DNA of 64,000 nt from an uncultured Oscillospiraceae bacterium (GCA_934645175.1 CAKUDE010000004.1:19765-83764); one strand, 5' to 3'; positions 17,441 to 26,149 are shown, numbered from the stretch's first letter. Made by a program: numbers and translations. Notes: generated from the sequence alone by a model not told the origin.

Positions 17441-18814
17441 TCATATTCTGCGAATGCCTTGAAGCGCTTCCGCGAGCTTCTGCGGATAGCCCTCGCGATA
17501 CAGCACGCACTTGGCGCGGTCGCACCCGCGCAGACCGCCGTCAGTCAGGATAGCCAGCGCACGGCAACCTCCGCAGCACTCGTGCAGATTCGCACAGTCG
17601 CGGCATTCGGCATTGACCGCCGTCAGGTCACGCACCGTAGCGCAAACCTCATCCATATAGGCGCCGCCCTGCAAAAGCGGCTTCAGTCCGTCGGTCTTCA
17701 CATTGCCGAACGTTCTTCCGTGCTCGACAAACCAGCCGGACATTTGCAGGCAGGGATAGACGTTGCCGTCTGCGCTGACCGCAACCATGCCGCGATTACC
17801 CCGGCAAAGCGGGAACGTTTCTCGGAAGCTCTCCCCTGCCTGAGTCCCTGTGGAGAGTGCGTAGGCCTGCGACGCAGGATACAAGGTGAAGAATTGCCAG
17901 AAGTCCACACTCATCCGGTGCGGCTTACGCAGATACACCTGCGCAGCTTTCATACAGGCATCATAATACTCCGTAAGCCCGAAGGTCATTCCCTTGGCAT
18001 TCTGCTCCCAACGCGGGGCTTCCGTGGTGCGGATCACGCGCGTTTGTCTGACGCCGAGCGCATCCATGCGCTCCAGCGTCTCGTCAATACAGTCCAGATT
18101 GGCGCGATTGAAATTCATCTGCACCTTGACGGCAAAGCCGTTATCGATGCACAGGCGAATCGCACGAATCGCATCCTGCTCGGCACCCTTTCTTCCGCGC
18201 ATGGTATCATGGAAGCCGATGCCGTCAAAGGATATCTTCATCAGAGGGTCGCAGCCGATGTCCTTCATCTCGTCGAGAATCTGCTGCGTCAGGAAAAAGC
18301 CGTTGGTATTCAGCTCAAAGATATACATCCCGCGCGCATAGATACCACGAACGATATCCATAAAGCGGCGGTGCGCCATCGGCTCTCCGCCCGTGATTGT
18401 AAAGCCGTTGATCCCGCATTGCTGTGCTTCATCCATCAATCGTTCGGCTTCGTCCCACGAAAACTCGCTTTGCAGCGGCGCATTATCGGCTGCATTAAAG
18501 CAGTGGATGCAGTTGTAATTGCATTTACCGGTGATCATCCAGTTCATCGAAGGCATATAGCGGTTATTACATACCATCGGGCGCTGCCAGTCGGTCAGCC
18601 GCTCTCCGGAAGCGGCCGAAACGATCAGTTCCCGCTCCAGGAGGCTATCCAACAACGGACTTTCCGAAAGCTCCTGCTGCCCGTCACACCGCGTGAGCAG
18701 TTCAAATTCGTCTTTCTTCAGGCCGCGCGCCGTGCGTTCATGCCTGTAATAAAACGCATACGGCACCTTTTCCCATGAACGCAGGGCAATTTCCGGGGCA
18801 AGGATGTATTTCAT
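17441..18814 (-). CDS. Radical SAM / SPASM-domain protein (possible peptide maturase)
   Basis: This 457-residue enzyme has the radical SAM cluster CNYNCIHC at about residue 97 and a GGEPMAHRRF motif. A C-terminal SPASM domain is rich in Cys (CRGNRGMVAVSADGNVYPC, then CRDCANLHECCGGCRAL and CDRAKC) and would hold one or two auxiliary Fe-S clusters. About 90 N-terminal residues resemble the leader-recognition part of SPASM maturases. These enzymes modify peptides or enzymes post-translationally, for example in RiPP or sulfatase-type maturation. No precursor gene is visible nearby. CGGAG precedes the start. Confidence 0.84.
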   Translation of the reverse strand: MKYILAPEIALRSWEKVPYAFYYRHERTARGLKKDEFELLTRCDGQQELSESPLLDSLLERELIVSAASGERLTDWQRPMVCNNRYMPSMNWMITGKCNYNCIHCFNAADNAPLQSEFSWDEAERLMDEAQQCGINGFTITGGEPMAHRRFMDIVRGIYARGMYIFELNTNGFFLTQQILDEMKDIGCDPLMKISFDGIGFHDTMRGRKGAEQDAIRAIRLCIDNGFAVKVQMNFNRANLDCIDETLERMDALGVRQTRVIRTTEAPRWEQNAKGMTFGLTEYYDACMKAAQVYLRKPHRMSVDFWQFFTLYPASQAYALSTGTQAGESFRETFPLCRGNRGMVAVSADGNVYPCLQMSGWFVEHGRTFGNVKTDGLKPLLQGGAYMDEVCATVRDLTAVNAECRDCANLHECCGGCRALAILTDGGLRGCDRAKCVLYREGYPQKLAEALQGIRRI

Positions 18815-19155
18815 AATATGGACTCCGTTTCTGTCTGATTTTTTTCACAACAAGCAAAGCCACTTACAGTATAACGGATTTTCACCGCCGCGTCAACCGC
18901 CGAAACGCAGGAATCGTCCGCCGAAGGCTGTTTTCCCGGTAAATAAGGCAATCGAGAATCACAAGGTTCTTTCGTTCAATCTGCGAGTCGTTTATGCAGT
19001 TTCAACGCCAGAACTTTTAGCAATTACGGGAGCCGTCGGGCACTGTGAAGGGAGAAGAACACTGAACAAAGCCTTAAGCGAGGTAATCCGCATTATCGCA
19101 TTAAGTTGCACCAGACTCGTCCTTGGGCTCGGTCAGGATGATTTTTCGCAGCTTG
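18815..19155. other. Intergenic region holding the radical SAM promoter; remainder unexplained
   Basis: Apart from the minus-strand promoter at 18868-18896, no gene is assigned here. The plus strand is open from 18804 to 19340 but has no ribosome binding site and runs antisense into the Crp/Fnr gene, so it is not called. Confidence 0.5.
18868..18896 (-). promoter_or_regulatory. Promoter of the radical SAM gene
   Basis: On the minus strand, TTGACG (18891-18896), a 17-base spacer and TATACT (18868-18873), 54 bases before the start codon. Confidence 0.75.
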
Positions 19156-19818
19156 TTATAACTTCAAAACAAAATGATTTTTGTGGAAATCAATCAGTCC
19201 CTCGTTGTGCATCTTTCCCAGCTCTAACGAAAGTCCGCTGCGCTCAACGCCGAGATAATCCGCAAGCTGCTGTCTTGAAAACGGAATGTCAAATTCGCAG
19301 GTTCCGCGCCGCTGTGCTTCTGCTGAAAGGTAAGACATAAGCTTTGAACGCGTGGTGCGTTGCCCCATATGAGTGAGTTTTTCATTGAACCGCAGATTTT
19401 TCTCCGCAAGCTCGCCGAGGAGGTTTCGGATCACTCGACTGTGGTGTGAGCAGGCAGACGGGCACACGTTCAGGATACGCTTTACATTCAGAAACATTAT
19501 GGCGACGGGTGTTTCCGCTATAACGCTCACATTCAGCCTGGAGCCGGGAGCGCAGGCATAGGCAGCGGCAAAGGTTTGCCCCGGCCCCGCTTTGGAAAGG
19601 ATATTGCGGTTTCCCCAAATATCCTCCTGTATAATCAGGACACTTCCCGACAGCACAAGACCGATTGAGTCCACCGTTTCGCCGGTACGCAGCACAAAGG
19701 CTTCCTTCGGGAAGTCCTTTTTTTCTGCTTTGAGACAGGAGAGCATCGCACTCAACTCTCCTTCAGTGATGCCGTAGAAAAGCGGGGCAGAACAGATCAC
19801 GGATAAAAAATCTTTCAT
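19156..19818 (-). CDS. Crp/Fnr-family transcriptional regulator (HcpR-like)
   Basis: This 220-residue regulator has an N-terminal cyclic-nucleotide-binding-type beta barrel (about 1-120) and a C-terminal helix-turn-helix (IPFSRQQLADYLGVERSGLSLELGKMH, of which FSRQQLADYLGVERS is the core). No N-terminal Cys cluster typical of FNR is present. It is divergent from a ferredoxin-like gene and hcp. Regulators in this position are known to control hcp in response to nitric oxide or redox stress. A palindrome in the divergent promoter region is a candidate binding site. The ligand is unknown. Confidence 0.87.
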   Translation of the reverse strand: MKDFLSVICSAPLFYGITEGELSAMLSCLKAEKKDFPKEAFVLRTGETVDSIGLVLSGSVLIIQEDIWGNRNILSKAGPGQTFAAAYACAPGSRLNVSVIAETPVAIMFLNVKRILNVCPSACSHHSRVIRNLLGELAEKNLRFNEKLTHMGQRTTRSKLMSYLSAEAQRRGTCEFDIPFSRQQLADYLGVERSGLSLELGKMHNEGLIDFHKNHFVLKL

Positions 19819-19831
19819 AAAACCCTCTTTT

Positions 19832-19845
19832 GTTGAAAAATCAAC
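19832..19845. promoter_or_regulatory. Candidate Crp/Fnr operator
   Basis: The perfect inverted repeat GTTGA-AAAA-TCAAC lies in the 83-bp divergent region. Its centre (19838.5) is about 41.5 bases before a start site expected from TATAAT at 19868-19873, which is the class II activator position. A second inverted repeat, AAATCAA/TTGATTT, overlaps it to the right. Confidence 0.6.
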
Positions 19846-19862
19846 CGACTTATTGATTTTAT

Positions 19863-19873
19863 TATAATATAAT
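19863..19873 (+). promoter_or_regulatory. -10 region(s) of the ferredoxin-hcp promoter
   Basis: Two overlapping TATAAT hexamers (19863-19868 and 19868-19873). Neither has a good -35 box 17 bases upstream, consistent with an activator-dependent promoter. Confidence 0.6.
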
Positions 19874-19901
19874 CCGGGCAGAAAAGCAAGGAGGCGTTGT
19901 T

Positions 19902-20612
19902 ATGAAAAGAAGAATCATTGAGATCAATCAGGAGAAATGCAACGGGTGCGGCTCCTGTGCCGCAGCTTGCCACGAGGGTGCTATCTCCATGGTGGACGGC
20001 AAGGCAAAGCTGATGCGGGACGACTACTGCGATGGTTTGGGCGACTGCCTGCCCGCTTGCCCCACCGGGGCTATCGCCTTTGTGGAGCGCGAAGCTGCCG
20101 CCTATGACGAACAGGCGGTGCTCGCCAACAAGCAGAAGAAAATGCGGCAGGAGGGAATGCGCCTGCCCGGTGGCTGCCCCGGAATACAGACGAAAATGAT
20201 CCGGCGCACGGAGCCGTCAGGCGTTGAGGCCACTCCCGTTGCAGCGCAAAGCCGTCTTTCCCAGTGGCCGGTACAGATCAGGCTGGTGCCTGTAAACGCC
20301 CCTTACTTTGACGGCGCAAAGCTGCTCATTGCCGCCGACTGCACGGCTTATGCCTATGCTGCCTTCCATGAGCGCTTTATCAAGGGCCACATCACGCTCG
20401 TTGGTTGCCCGAAGCTCGACAGCGTGGATTATTCCGAGAAGCTCACCGAGATCATCCGCAATAATGACATCAGGAGCGTGACTGTCGTGCGCATGGAGGT
20501 TCCCTGCTGCGGCGGATTGGAGCACGCAACAAAAGCCGCGTTGCAGAACAGCGGAAAATTCATTCCGTGGCAGGTTGTCACCATTTCCACGGACGGAAAT
20601 ATATTTGACTGA
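19902..20612 (+). CDS. 4Fe-4S ferredoxin-type protein linked to hcp
   Basis: This 236-residue protein has an N-terminal two-cluster ferredoxin domain (CNGCGSCAAACHEGAIS and CDGLGDCLPACPTGAI). A C-terminal region of about 130 residues contains conserved Cys (AADCTAYAY, LVGCPKLDS, VPCCGGLEHA), similar to proteins always found next to hcp in clostridia. It probably supplies electrons to the hybrid cluster protein. AAGGAGG precedes the start, and hcp follows after 20 bases in one operon. Confidence 0.87.
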   Translation: MKRRIIEINQEKCNGCGSCAAACHEGAISMVDGKAKLMRDDYCDGLGDCLPACPTGAIAFVEREAAAYDEQAVLANKQKKMRQEGMRLPGGCPGIQTKMIRRTEPSGVEATPVAAQSRLSQWPVQIRLVPVNAPYFDGAKLLIAADCTAYAYAAFHERFIKGHITLVGCPKLDSVDYSEKLTEIIRNNDIRSVTVVRMEVPCCGGLEHATKAALQNSGKFIPWQVVTISTDGNIFD

Positions 20613-20632
20613 ACGAAAGAGAGGATTTCAAG

Positions 20633-22228
20633 ATGGAACGAAAAATGTTTTGTTTTCAGTGTGAGCAGACGGCGGGCTGCACCGGCTGCACGGGAAATGC
20701 AGGCGTCTGCGGCAAAACCGCCGATGTCGCGAAGCTTCAGGACAAGCTGACCGGCGCTCTGGTTGGGCTGTCCCGTGCGGCAGAGTATGCCCCGGGCGTA
20801 AACGAAAGCACATGGCATCTGATGATTGAAGGTCTGTTTACCACCGTCACCAATGTGAACTTCAATGAAAAGACGCTTCGCGAACTGATCGATCGTGTGC
20901 ACGGGGAAAAGGCGCGTCTTGTTGCCGATTGCTCCGTCCGTGCCTCCGTGTGCGGAAACACGGATGATTACGATATGGAAAATGTCTGGAACGCGCAGGA
21001 GGATATCCGCAGTCTCAAATCCCTCATTCTTTTCGGTGTACGCGGTATGGCGGCTTATACGCATCACGCCATGGTGCTGGGCTATACCGACGAGAAAGTA
21101 AACCGCTTCTTTGCCAAGGCGCTCTTTGCCATTGGCGAGGCTTGGGGCATGGATGAGCTGCTGCCTATCGTGATGGAGGTCGGTGAGAAAAACCTCAAGT
21201 GCATGGCGCTTCTGGACAAGGCCAATACCGAAAGCTACGGAACGCCCACACCTGTTACCGTGCCGCTGACTGTGGAAAAGGGACCGTTCATCATTATCTC
21301 CGGCCATGACCTGCACGACCTGAAGCTGCTGCTGGAGCAAACCGAGGGCAAAGGCATCAACATCTACACCCACGGCGAAATGCTTCCCGCGCACGGCTAT
21401 CCCGAGCTGAAAAAGTATTCCCATCTTAAGGGCAATTTCGGCACGGCATGGCAGAACCAGCAGAAAGAATTTGCGGAGCTTCCCGCGCCGGTGCTGTTCA
21501 CCACCAACTGCCTGATGCCGCCGAAAGCAGGCTATGCCGACCGCGTGTTCACCACGGCAGTGGTGTCTTACCCCGAAATGACGCACATCGGGAAGGACAA
21601 GGACTTCACCCCGGTCATCGAAAAGGCTTTGGAGCTGGGCGGTTACGCCGAGGACAAGTCTTTCACCGGCATGAACGGCGGCAGCACGGTGATGACCGGC
21701 TTTGCCCGCGGCACGGTACTTGGCGTGGCGGATCAGGTCATCGAAGCTGTCAAGTCCGGTGCGATCCGGCACTTCTTCCTGGTTGCCGGTTGCGACGGTG
21801 CACGCCCCGGCCGCAATTACTACACGGAGTTTGTCAAGCAGACGCCTGCCGATACCGTCGTGCTGACCCTCGCCTGCGGCAAATACCGCTTTAATGACCT
21901 TGACCTCGGCACCATCGGCGGTCTGCCCCGTCTGATGGATATCGGACAGTGCAACGATGCTTACAGCGCCATCCAGATTGCCGTTGCTCTTGCTGATGCT
22001 TTCGGCTGCGGTGTGAACGATCTGCCGCTGTCTATGGTGCTCTCCTGGTACGAGCAGAAGGCTGTGTGCATTCTGCTAACGCTGCTGTACTTGGGGATCA
22101 GGAATATTCGCCTCGGTCCCACGCTGCCGGCGTTTATCTCTCCCAATGTGCTGAATTATCTCGTAGAGAACTTCGGAATTGCTCCCATCACGACGCCGGA
22201 AAATGATTTGAAGCAGCTCCTCAAATAA
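20633..22228 (+). CDS. hcp: Hydroxylamine reductase (hybrid cluster protein)
   Basis: This 531-residue cytoplasmic iron-sulfur protein reduces hydroxylamine or nitric oxide and protects against nitrosative stress. The N-terminal Cys cluster (MFCFQCEQTAGCTGCTG, then VCG) binds the cubane cluster. Hybrid-cluster ligands lie in SGHDLHDL, the Cys of FTTNCLMPP, VAGCDGARPGRNYYTEF, LACGKYRFN and the final segments. The length fits class I Hcp of anaerobes. It is co-transcribed with the upstream ferredoxin and divergent from the Crp/Fnr regulator. Confidence 0.94.
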   Translation: MERKMFCFQCEQTAGCTGCTGNAGVCGKTADVAKLQDKLTGALVGLSRAAEYAPGVNESTWHLMIEGLFTTVTNVNFNEKTLRELIDRVHGEKARLVADCSVRASVCGNTDDYDMENVWNAQEDIRSLKSLILFGVRGMAAYTHHAMVLGYTDEKVNRFFAKALFAIGEAWGMDELLPIVMEVGEKNLKCMALLDKANTESYGTPTPVTVPLTVEKGPFIIISGHDLHDLKLLLEQTEGKGINIYTHGEMLPAHGYPELKKYSHLKGNFGTAWQNQQKEFAELPAPVLFTTNCLMPPKAGYADRVFTTAVVSYPEMTHIGKDKDFTPVIEKALELGGYAEDKSFTGMNGGSTVMTGFARGTVLGVADQVIEAVKSGAIRHFFLVAGCDGARPGRNYYTEFVKQTPADTVVLTLACGKYRFNDLDLGTIGGLPRLMDIGQCNDAYSAIQIAVALADAFGCGVNDLPLSMVLSWYEQKAVCILLTLLYLGIRNIRLGPTLPAFISPNVLNYLVENFGIAPITTPENDLKQLLK

Positions 22229-22254
22229 CGACGTATCACAGGACAAATAATGGC

Positions 22255-22293
22255 AGCCACACCTCACTGCCATCGTGGTAGTGAGGTGTGGCT
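22255..22293 (+). terminator. Long hairpin after hcp
   Basis: A perfect 14-bp stem (AGCCACACCTCACT and AGTGAGGTGTGGCT) extends inward through a G-T wobble and CCA/TGG to a 3-base loop. No T tract follows, so it may stabilise the 3' end rather than terminate on its own. Confidence 0.55.
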
Positions 22294-22630
22294 ATTGGGC
22301 ATAGTACCGCGTACGGAAAGTTTGTTTTCGGGTTAACCTGTATCGGTAATGCACCAGTATCCAGGAATGTCAATCTTTTCCCCATACCATGGGATACCGG
22401 CGCGCAGAAGCCTCGTTAAGCTGAGCCTTGACGGTTGTCGTAAAAAGCACCGAATAGTTGAAAATTGCTTGACAATTTTCCATAATGTATGAAGCGAATA
22501 TAGGATTTGGCCGTGAATTTTTATAATGAGCGGTCTAAGAAGCCTGTGATTGCCAGCCTGAGAGCAACAAAAACAGAGCAGGAATCAGCGTCAATTTCGG
22601 CACCGATTCAAATACCCATAAAGCAAGCAA

Positions 22631-22677
22631 AGAGCCTCTGTCGATGCCCGGTTGGGCGCGGGCAGAGGCTCTTTTTT
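22631..22677 (+). terminator. Intrinsic terminator in the hcp-helicase gap
   Basis: AGAGCCTCTG (22631-22640) pairs perfectly with CAGAGGCTCT (22663-22672), with an inner CCCG/CGGG stem, followed by TTTTTT. Confidence 0.85.
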
Positions 22678-22836
22678 ACATCCGATTACGGTTCAATGAT
22701 CATGCGAAAATCAATCCTGTCGGCGCACCGGTCTGTTGACCCTCCCCCACCGGGATGAGGATATGTGTCAATCTGTTTTCCAATCGTATTATTTTATTCC
22801 ACGCCGCAGCATGTCCGTTTTATGGTACATCTCGTA

Positions 22837-22845
22837 TGGTATAGT
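22837..22845 (+). promoter_or_regulatory. Extended -10 promoter before the UvrD-like helicase
   Basis: TGG followed by TATAGT (22840-22845). No convincing -35 box. It is the best candidate promoter for the helicase gene at 22959. Confidence 0.45.
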
Positions 22846-22958
22846 ATATCGGAAACGGCAACGCCGGGCCGATGACCGCCACACGGGATTGTAGCTGTCC
22901 GCCGGAATGAAAGAAGAAAAATGGTAACGCGTTACGATGTGCTCTGAGGAGGCGTACT

Positions 22959-25325
22959 ATGGATTATCTATCTGCATTAAACGAAAAACAATTGGAAGCT
23001 GTTACGGCAACGGAGGGCTATCTCCGGGTGATTGCCGGTGCGGGCAGCGGAAAAACGAAAGTGCTGGTCAGCCGGTACGCCTATCTGGTGAAGGAGTACG
23101 GCATCAATTCTGCAAACATTCTCTGCGTGACTTTCACCAACAAGGCTGCCAGGGAAATGAAGCGTCGCATCCGCAGCCTGATCGGGCAGGAATATGATAC
23201 GTCCCTGATCTGCACCTACCATGGATTCTGTGTTCGTGTCCTCCGGGAGGATATCGAAAAAATCTTCTATCCCAGGGAGTTCCAGATCATTGACAACCAG
23301 CAGCAAAAGGCAATTTTAGAGGATATCTACCAAAAATTCGATCTGAAGCTGGATCACGCCAGCTTTGAAAAGGTGATCAAACAGATTTCCCGGTTCAAAG
23401 CAGGCCATCGGGAATATGTGGCAAAAGTGTGCTGCACCGACCCTTGCCAGATCCTGCCGGAGATCAGCACCATAGACGATCAAATCATTGAGGAATTCCT
23501 GCAAAAGCAGAAGCAGATCTATGCCATGGATTTCCATGATCTTTTGTATTTCGTGCTGGATATTTTTAACCGCTGTCCGGAGGTCTTAGAGAAGTGGCAG
23601 GACCGCCTGAATTATATTCAGGTAGATGAATTTCAGGACAGCTCCAATACGGAGATGGAGCTGGTGGATAAGCTCTCGGGGAAACACAAAAATCTGATGA
23701 TCGTTGGCGATCCGGATCAAAATATCTATGAATGGCGCGGCTCGGACGTAAGGCTATTAGTGGACTTTGATCAATATCATGTCCCGACGAAAACGGTGTT
23801 TCTCAATCAGAATTACCGATCCACTCCCCAGATCCTACGCTGTGCCAATACGTTGATTGAGAAAAACACATATCGCCTGAAAAAAGATCTGTACACGAAG
23901 AGCCCTGACGGGGCGCAGGTGTACCATTACCATGAGAAAAACGAGTATGCAGAGGCGGACAGAATCGTTGCCGGTATTCATCTGCTCCGCAAGGAAAGCG
24001 GATGCAATTATGCTGACTTTGCAGTGCTGTATCGCTCCGGCTTTCTCTCCCGGGTCATCGAGAAAAAATTGACGGAGAACGGCGTCCCGTATGAGATTTT
24101 CGGCGGCGTCAAGTTTTATCAGCGCATGGAAATTCAGGATATTATGGCATACCTGCGGCTGGTAGCCTTTGAAGACGATATTTCCTTCAAACGCATTATC
24201 AATAAGCCCCGGCGAAAGTTCGGCAGGATCAAATTGCAGCGTCTGCTGGCGCTGCAGAAGGACGGGATCTCCCTGTTCCAAACGTTACAGGAAAATCTGG
24301 ACAATCCCGCATTTAAGCAAAGCGGTGCAAAAGAGTTCGTGGCCGCTGTGAACGGAGTTCGGGAACAGTATCAAACCGCACCGCTTTCCGAATGTGTGGA
24401 GCGCATATGCATAGACAGCGGATACGAAAAGTATATCCGGGAGCTGGGCGATATGGAGCGGTTTGAAAACCTGTCCGAGTTCAAACGGATTGCTTCGGAA
24501 TATGAGAAGAGCTTTGGAGAAAAAGTATCTCTGAAGGAGTTTATCAATCAGATCTCGCTGCAATCAGAGGACGACAGCGAGGAAAACTGCGACAGTGTGA
24601 AGCTGATGACCATTCATGCAGCCAAGGGTTTGGAGTTTCCCTATGTATTTATCATAGGATTTTCGGAAGGTATTTTTCCTTCGTCTAAGACCATTGAAGA
24701 ACGCAGAAAGATGGGATTGGAGGAAGAACGCAGACTGTGCTATGTAGCGATTACCAGAGCAAAAAAAGGACTGTTTTTGCTGGACAGCGAGGGATATAGC
24801 CAAAACGGCAAGGAAAAGCTGCCCTCCAGATTCCTGAAGGAGATCGGCGAGGAAAACTATACCCGGGTGGGCAGCATATCCAGGGAATTGCAGTACAATG
24901 CTGACCGGTATGCAGCGCAGCTATACGATGAAGGGCCGGCTACTCCGCCCAAGGCTGCCGGGACAAAGGTGATTCACCCGGCCTTTGGCGAAGGAGAAAT
25001 ATTGGGCTTTGGTCGAAATCAAAACAACTACCGGATTAAATTTGATAAATTGGCAAGTGAGCGTGAGATTTCCGTTGACTTTTTTAGAAACCCACTGGCA
25101 TTGCCGCAGATTCCTGCGCCTGTGCCGGAAACACGGGCACAATTGCCGCAGCCGGAAGAGAATACGCCAAAGCCCGCCGAGGTGCACTTCACGCAACAGG
25201 CGGCTGGAAAAACGCAGGAAAAAGAATTGCCCAATCACCCGTTGAATGGGTATGAACAGGTGGACGACTTCAAGCTGCAGACAAAAGAGTCCGGGCAATC
25301 CACAGAAAAAAGAAAGAGCCTGTGA
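22959..25325 (+). CDS. UvrD/PcrA-like ATP-dependent DNA helicase
   Basis: This 788-residue superfamily 1A 3'-5' helicase shows all motifs in order: Walker A AGAGSGKTKV, FTNKAAREM, TYHGFCVRVLRE, Walker B QVDEFQDSS, GDPDQNIYEWRG, NYRSTPQ, TIHAAKGLEFPYVF and YVAITRAKKG. A Tudor-like tail (KVIHPAFGEGEILGF) follows, as in PcrA, then a low-complexity Pro/Gln linker. GAGGAGG precedes the start. It lies at one end of a decayed mobile element and is translationally coupled (ATG/GTG overlap) to a truncated gene. It is more likely an element-borne copy than the housekeeping PcrA. Confidence 0.88.
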   Translation: MDYLSALNEKQLEAVTATEGYLRVIAGAGSGKTKVLVSRYAYLVKEYGINSANILCVTFTNKAAREMKRRIRSLIGQEYDTSLICTYHGFCVRVLREDIEKIFYPREFQIIDNQQQKAILEDIYQKFDLKLDHASFEKVIKQISRFKAGHREYVAKVCCTDPCQILPEISTIDDQIIEEFLQKQKQIYAMDFHDLLYFVLDIFNRCPEVLEKWQDRLNYIQVDEFQDSSNTEMELVDKLSGKHKNLMIVGDPDQNIYEWRGSDVRLLVDFDQYHVPTKTVFLNQNYRSTPQILRCANTLIEKNTYRLKKDLYTKSPDGAQVYHYHEKNEYAEADRIVAGIHLLRKESGCNYADFAVLYRSGFLSRVIEKKLTENGVPYEIFGGVKFYQRMEIQDIMAYLRLVAFEDDISFKRIINKPRRKFGRIKLQRLLALQKDGISLFQTLQENLDNPAFKQSGAKEFVAAVNGVREQYQTAPLSECVERICIDSGYEKYIRELGDMERFENLSEFKRIASEYEKSFGEKVSLKEFINQISLQSEDDSEENCDSVKLMTIHAAKGLEFPYVFIIGFSEGIFPSSKTIEERRKMGLEEERRLCYVAITRAKKGLFLLDSEGYSQNGKEKLPSRFLKEIGEENYTRVGSISRELQYNADRYAAQLYDEGPATPPKAAGTKVIHPAFGEGEILGFGRNQNNYRIKFDKLASEREISVDFFRNPLALPQIPAPVPETRAQLPQPEENTPKPAEVHFTQQAAGKTQEKELPNHPLNGYEQVDDFKLQTKESGQSTEKRKSL

Positions 25326-26149
25326 ACGGGCCGCAGCAGCCGCCAAATCTGAAGGATTATGATAACCTTTGGAGTCGGGATAATGTGCCCAAAACCGGCT
25401 GGGTCTGCACCGGCGTTACGGATCTGGGGGCACCGGTGGGTGTGTGCGAAATGTGCGGCCGCCAAGTTATTCGCTATGTTCATCATTTCCTCTGTGGAGC
25501 GGAAATGTGTTTGTGTTCCGCCCATGGAACGATCTCTGAGCGGCTCCGTAAGCTCCTGGCAGATCTGTTCCTGCGGCTCCAGATAATGGCAATTCCCCAC
25601 AGCCACCACGGGAACTCCCGCCACTTTCGCGATTTTGCAGAGCCGCTTGTTGTATGCGGGCGGCTGCGAGGGATGAAGCTCCAGATAATCATAGTGAGAG
25701 GCAAGGCGGATCAGCTCCTCGTCGTTTGCCTCGTTCCGAAGTGCGGCCACGACTGCACCAAAGCGGCTTTCCGAGCCGCAAAGAAGATTTTTCCTGTGCT
25801 TTTCCACCATGTTCCGATCTGCAATCTTGTGCCCCTCCTGCAGGTGCAGCGAGGACACGACCTCATAAATGCCCCGCAAACCGGCGCGGTTTCTTGCCAG
25901 AAGCACAATACGTTCTACCGGTTCCAGTTCCACAGTCACGCCGTAGAGAATGCGGAAACCATCGTCGACCTTTTCCTGTTCTTTCTCCAGTTCATAATAA
26001 TCCTGCACGGAGTTGAGGCTGGTGACGGCAAGGGCAGTCTGGCCGAGGCTTCTGGCTTTCCGAACGGCCTCCTTCGGCGTGATGATGGAGGCATCATCCG
26101 ATGCCGCGGTGTGTAGATTGAACTCAATTCGTTCAAGAGCTTGATTCAT
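25235..26149 (-). pseudogene. Degenerate PolC-like PHP-domain fragment
   Basis: From a start with AAGGAGG 8 bases upstream, about 225 codons resemble the PHP region of PolC-type DNA polymerase III. The segments are RIEFNLHTAASDDASI, KEAVRKARSLGQTALAV, ILYGVTVELE and HFRSTEEMM. The metal-binding HxH is NLH here and the usual TDHG is TSLN, so the phosphoesterase site is lost. After about 25475 the homology stops at the breakpoint and the frame continues through unrelated antisense sequence to 25235. No polymerase domain follows. It is probably a relic of recombination or a catalytically dead element protein. Confidence 0.6.
25322..25486 (+). pseudogene. 5' fragment of a mobile-element gene, cut at a rearrangement
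   Basis: A GTG overlapping the helicase stop opens a frame of 55 credible codons, including a zinc-finger-like CEMCGRQVIRYVHH. Related element proteins that I recall continue beyond this motif with a Cys-rich region. Here the sequence switches to the antisense of the PHP-like gene. The frame stays open for another 200 codons, but that part is only the shadow of the opposite gene. The function of the intact family is unknown to me. Confidence 0.6.

Larger units (their letters stand above)
22229..22958. other. 730-bp region without a confident gene
   Basis: This stretch holds a long hairpin (22255-22293), a promoter-like TTGAAA/CATAAT pair (22458-22486), an intrinsic terminator (22631-22677) and an extended -10 promoter before the helicase (22837-22845). 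No open frame with a good ribosome binding site was found. The promoter and terminator about 150-190 bases apart could bracket a small RNA or a decayed leader. Confidence 0.55.

Noticed and set aside
18804..19340. 178-codon plus-strand frame
   Set aside because: No ribosome binding site, overlaps the radical SAM start and the antisense of the Crp/Fnr gene; reported only as an unexplained spacer.
22507..22758. 83-codon frame between hcp and helicase
   Set aside because: It runs through the strong terminator at 22631-22677 and has no good start signal.
25487..26116. Continuation of the plus-strand frame that starts at 25322
   Set aside because: It is antisense to the PHP-like gene, which has recognisable homology and a ribosome binding site; the plus-strand protein has no sensible composition after about residue 55.
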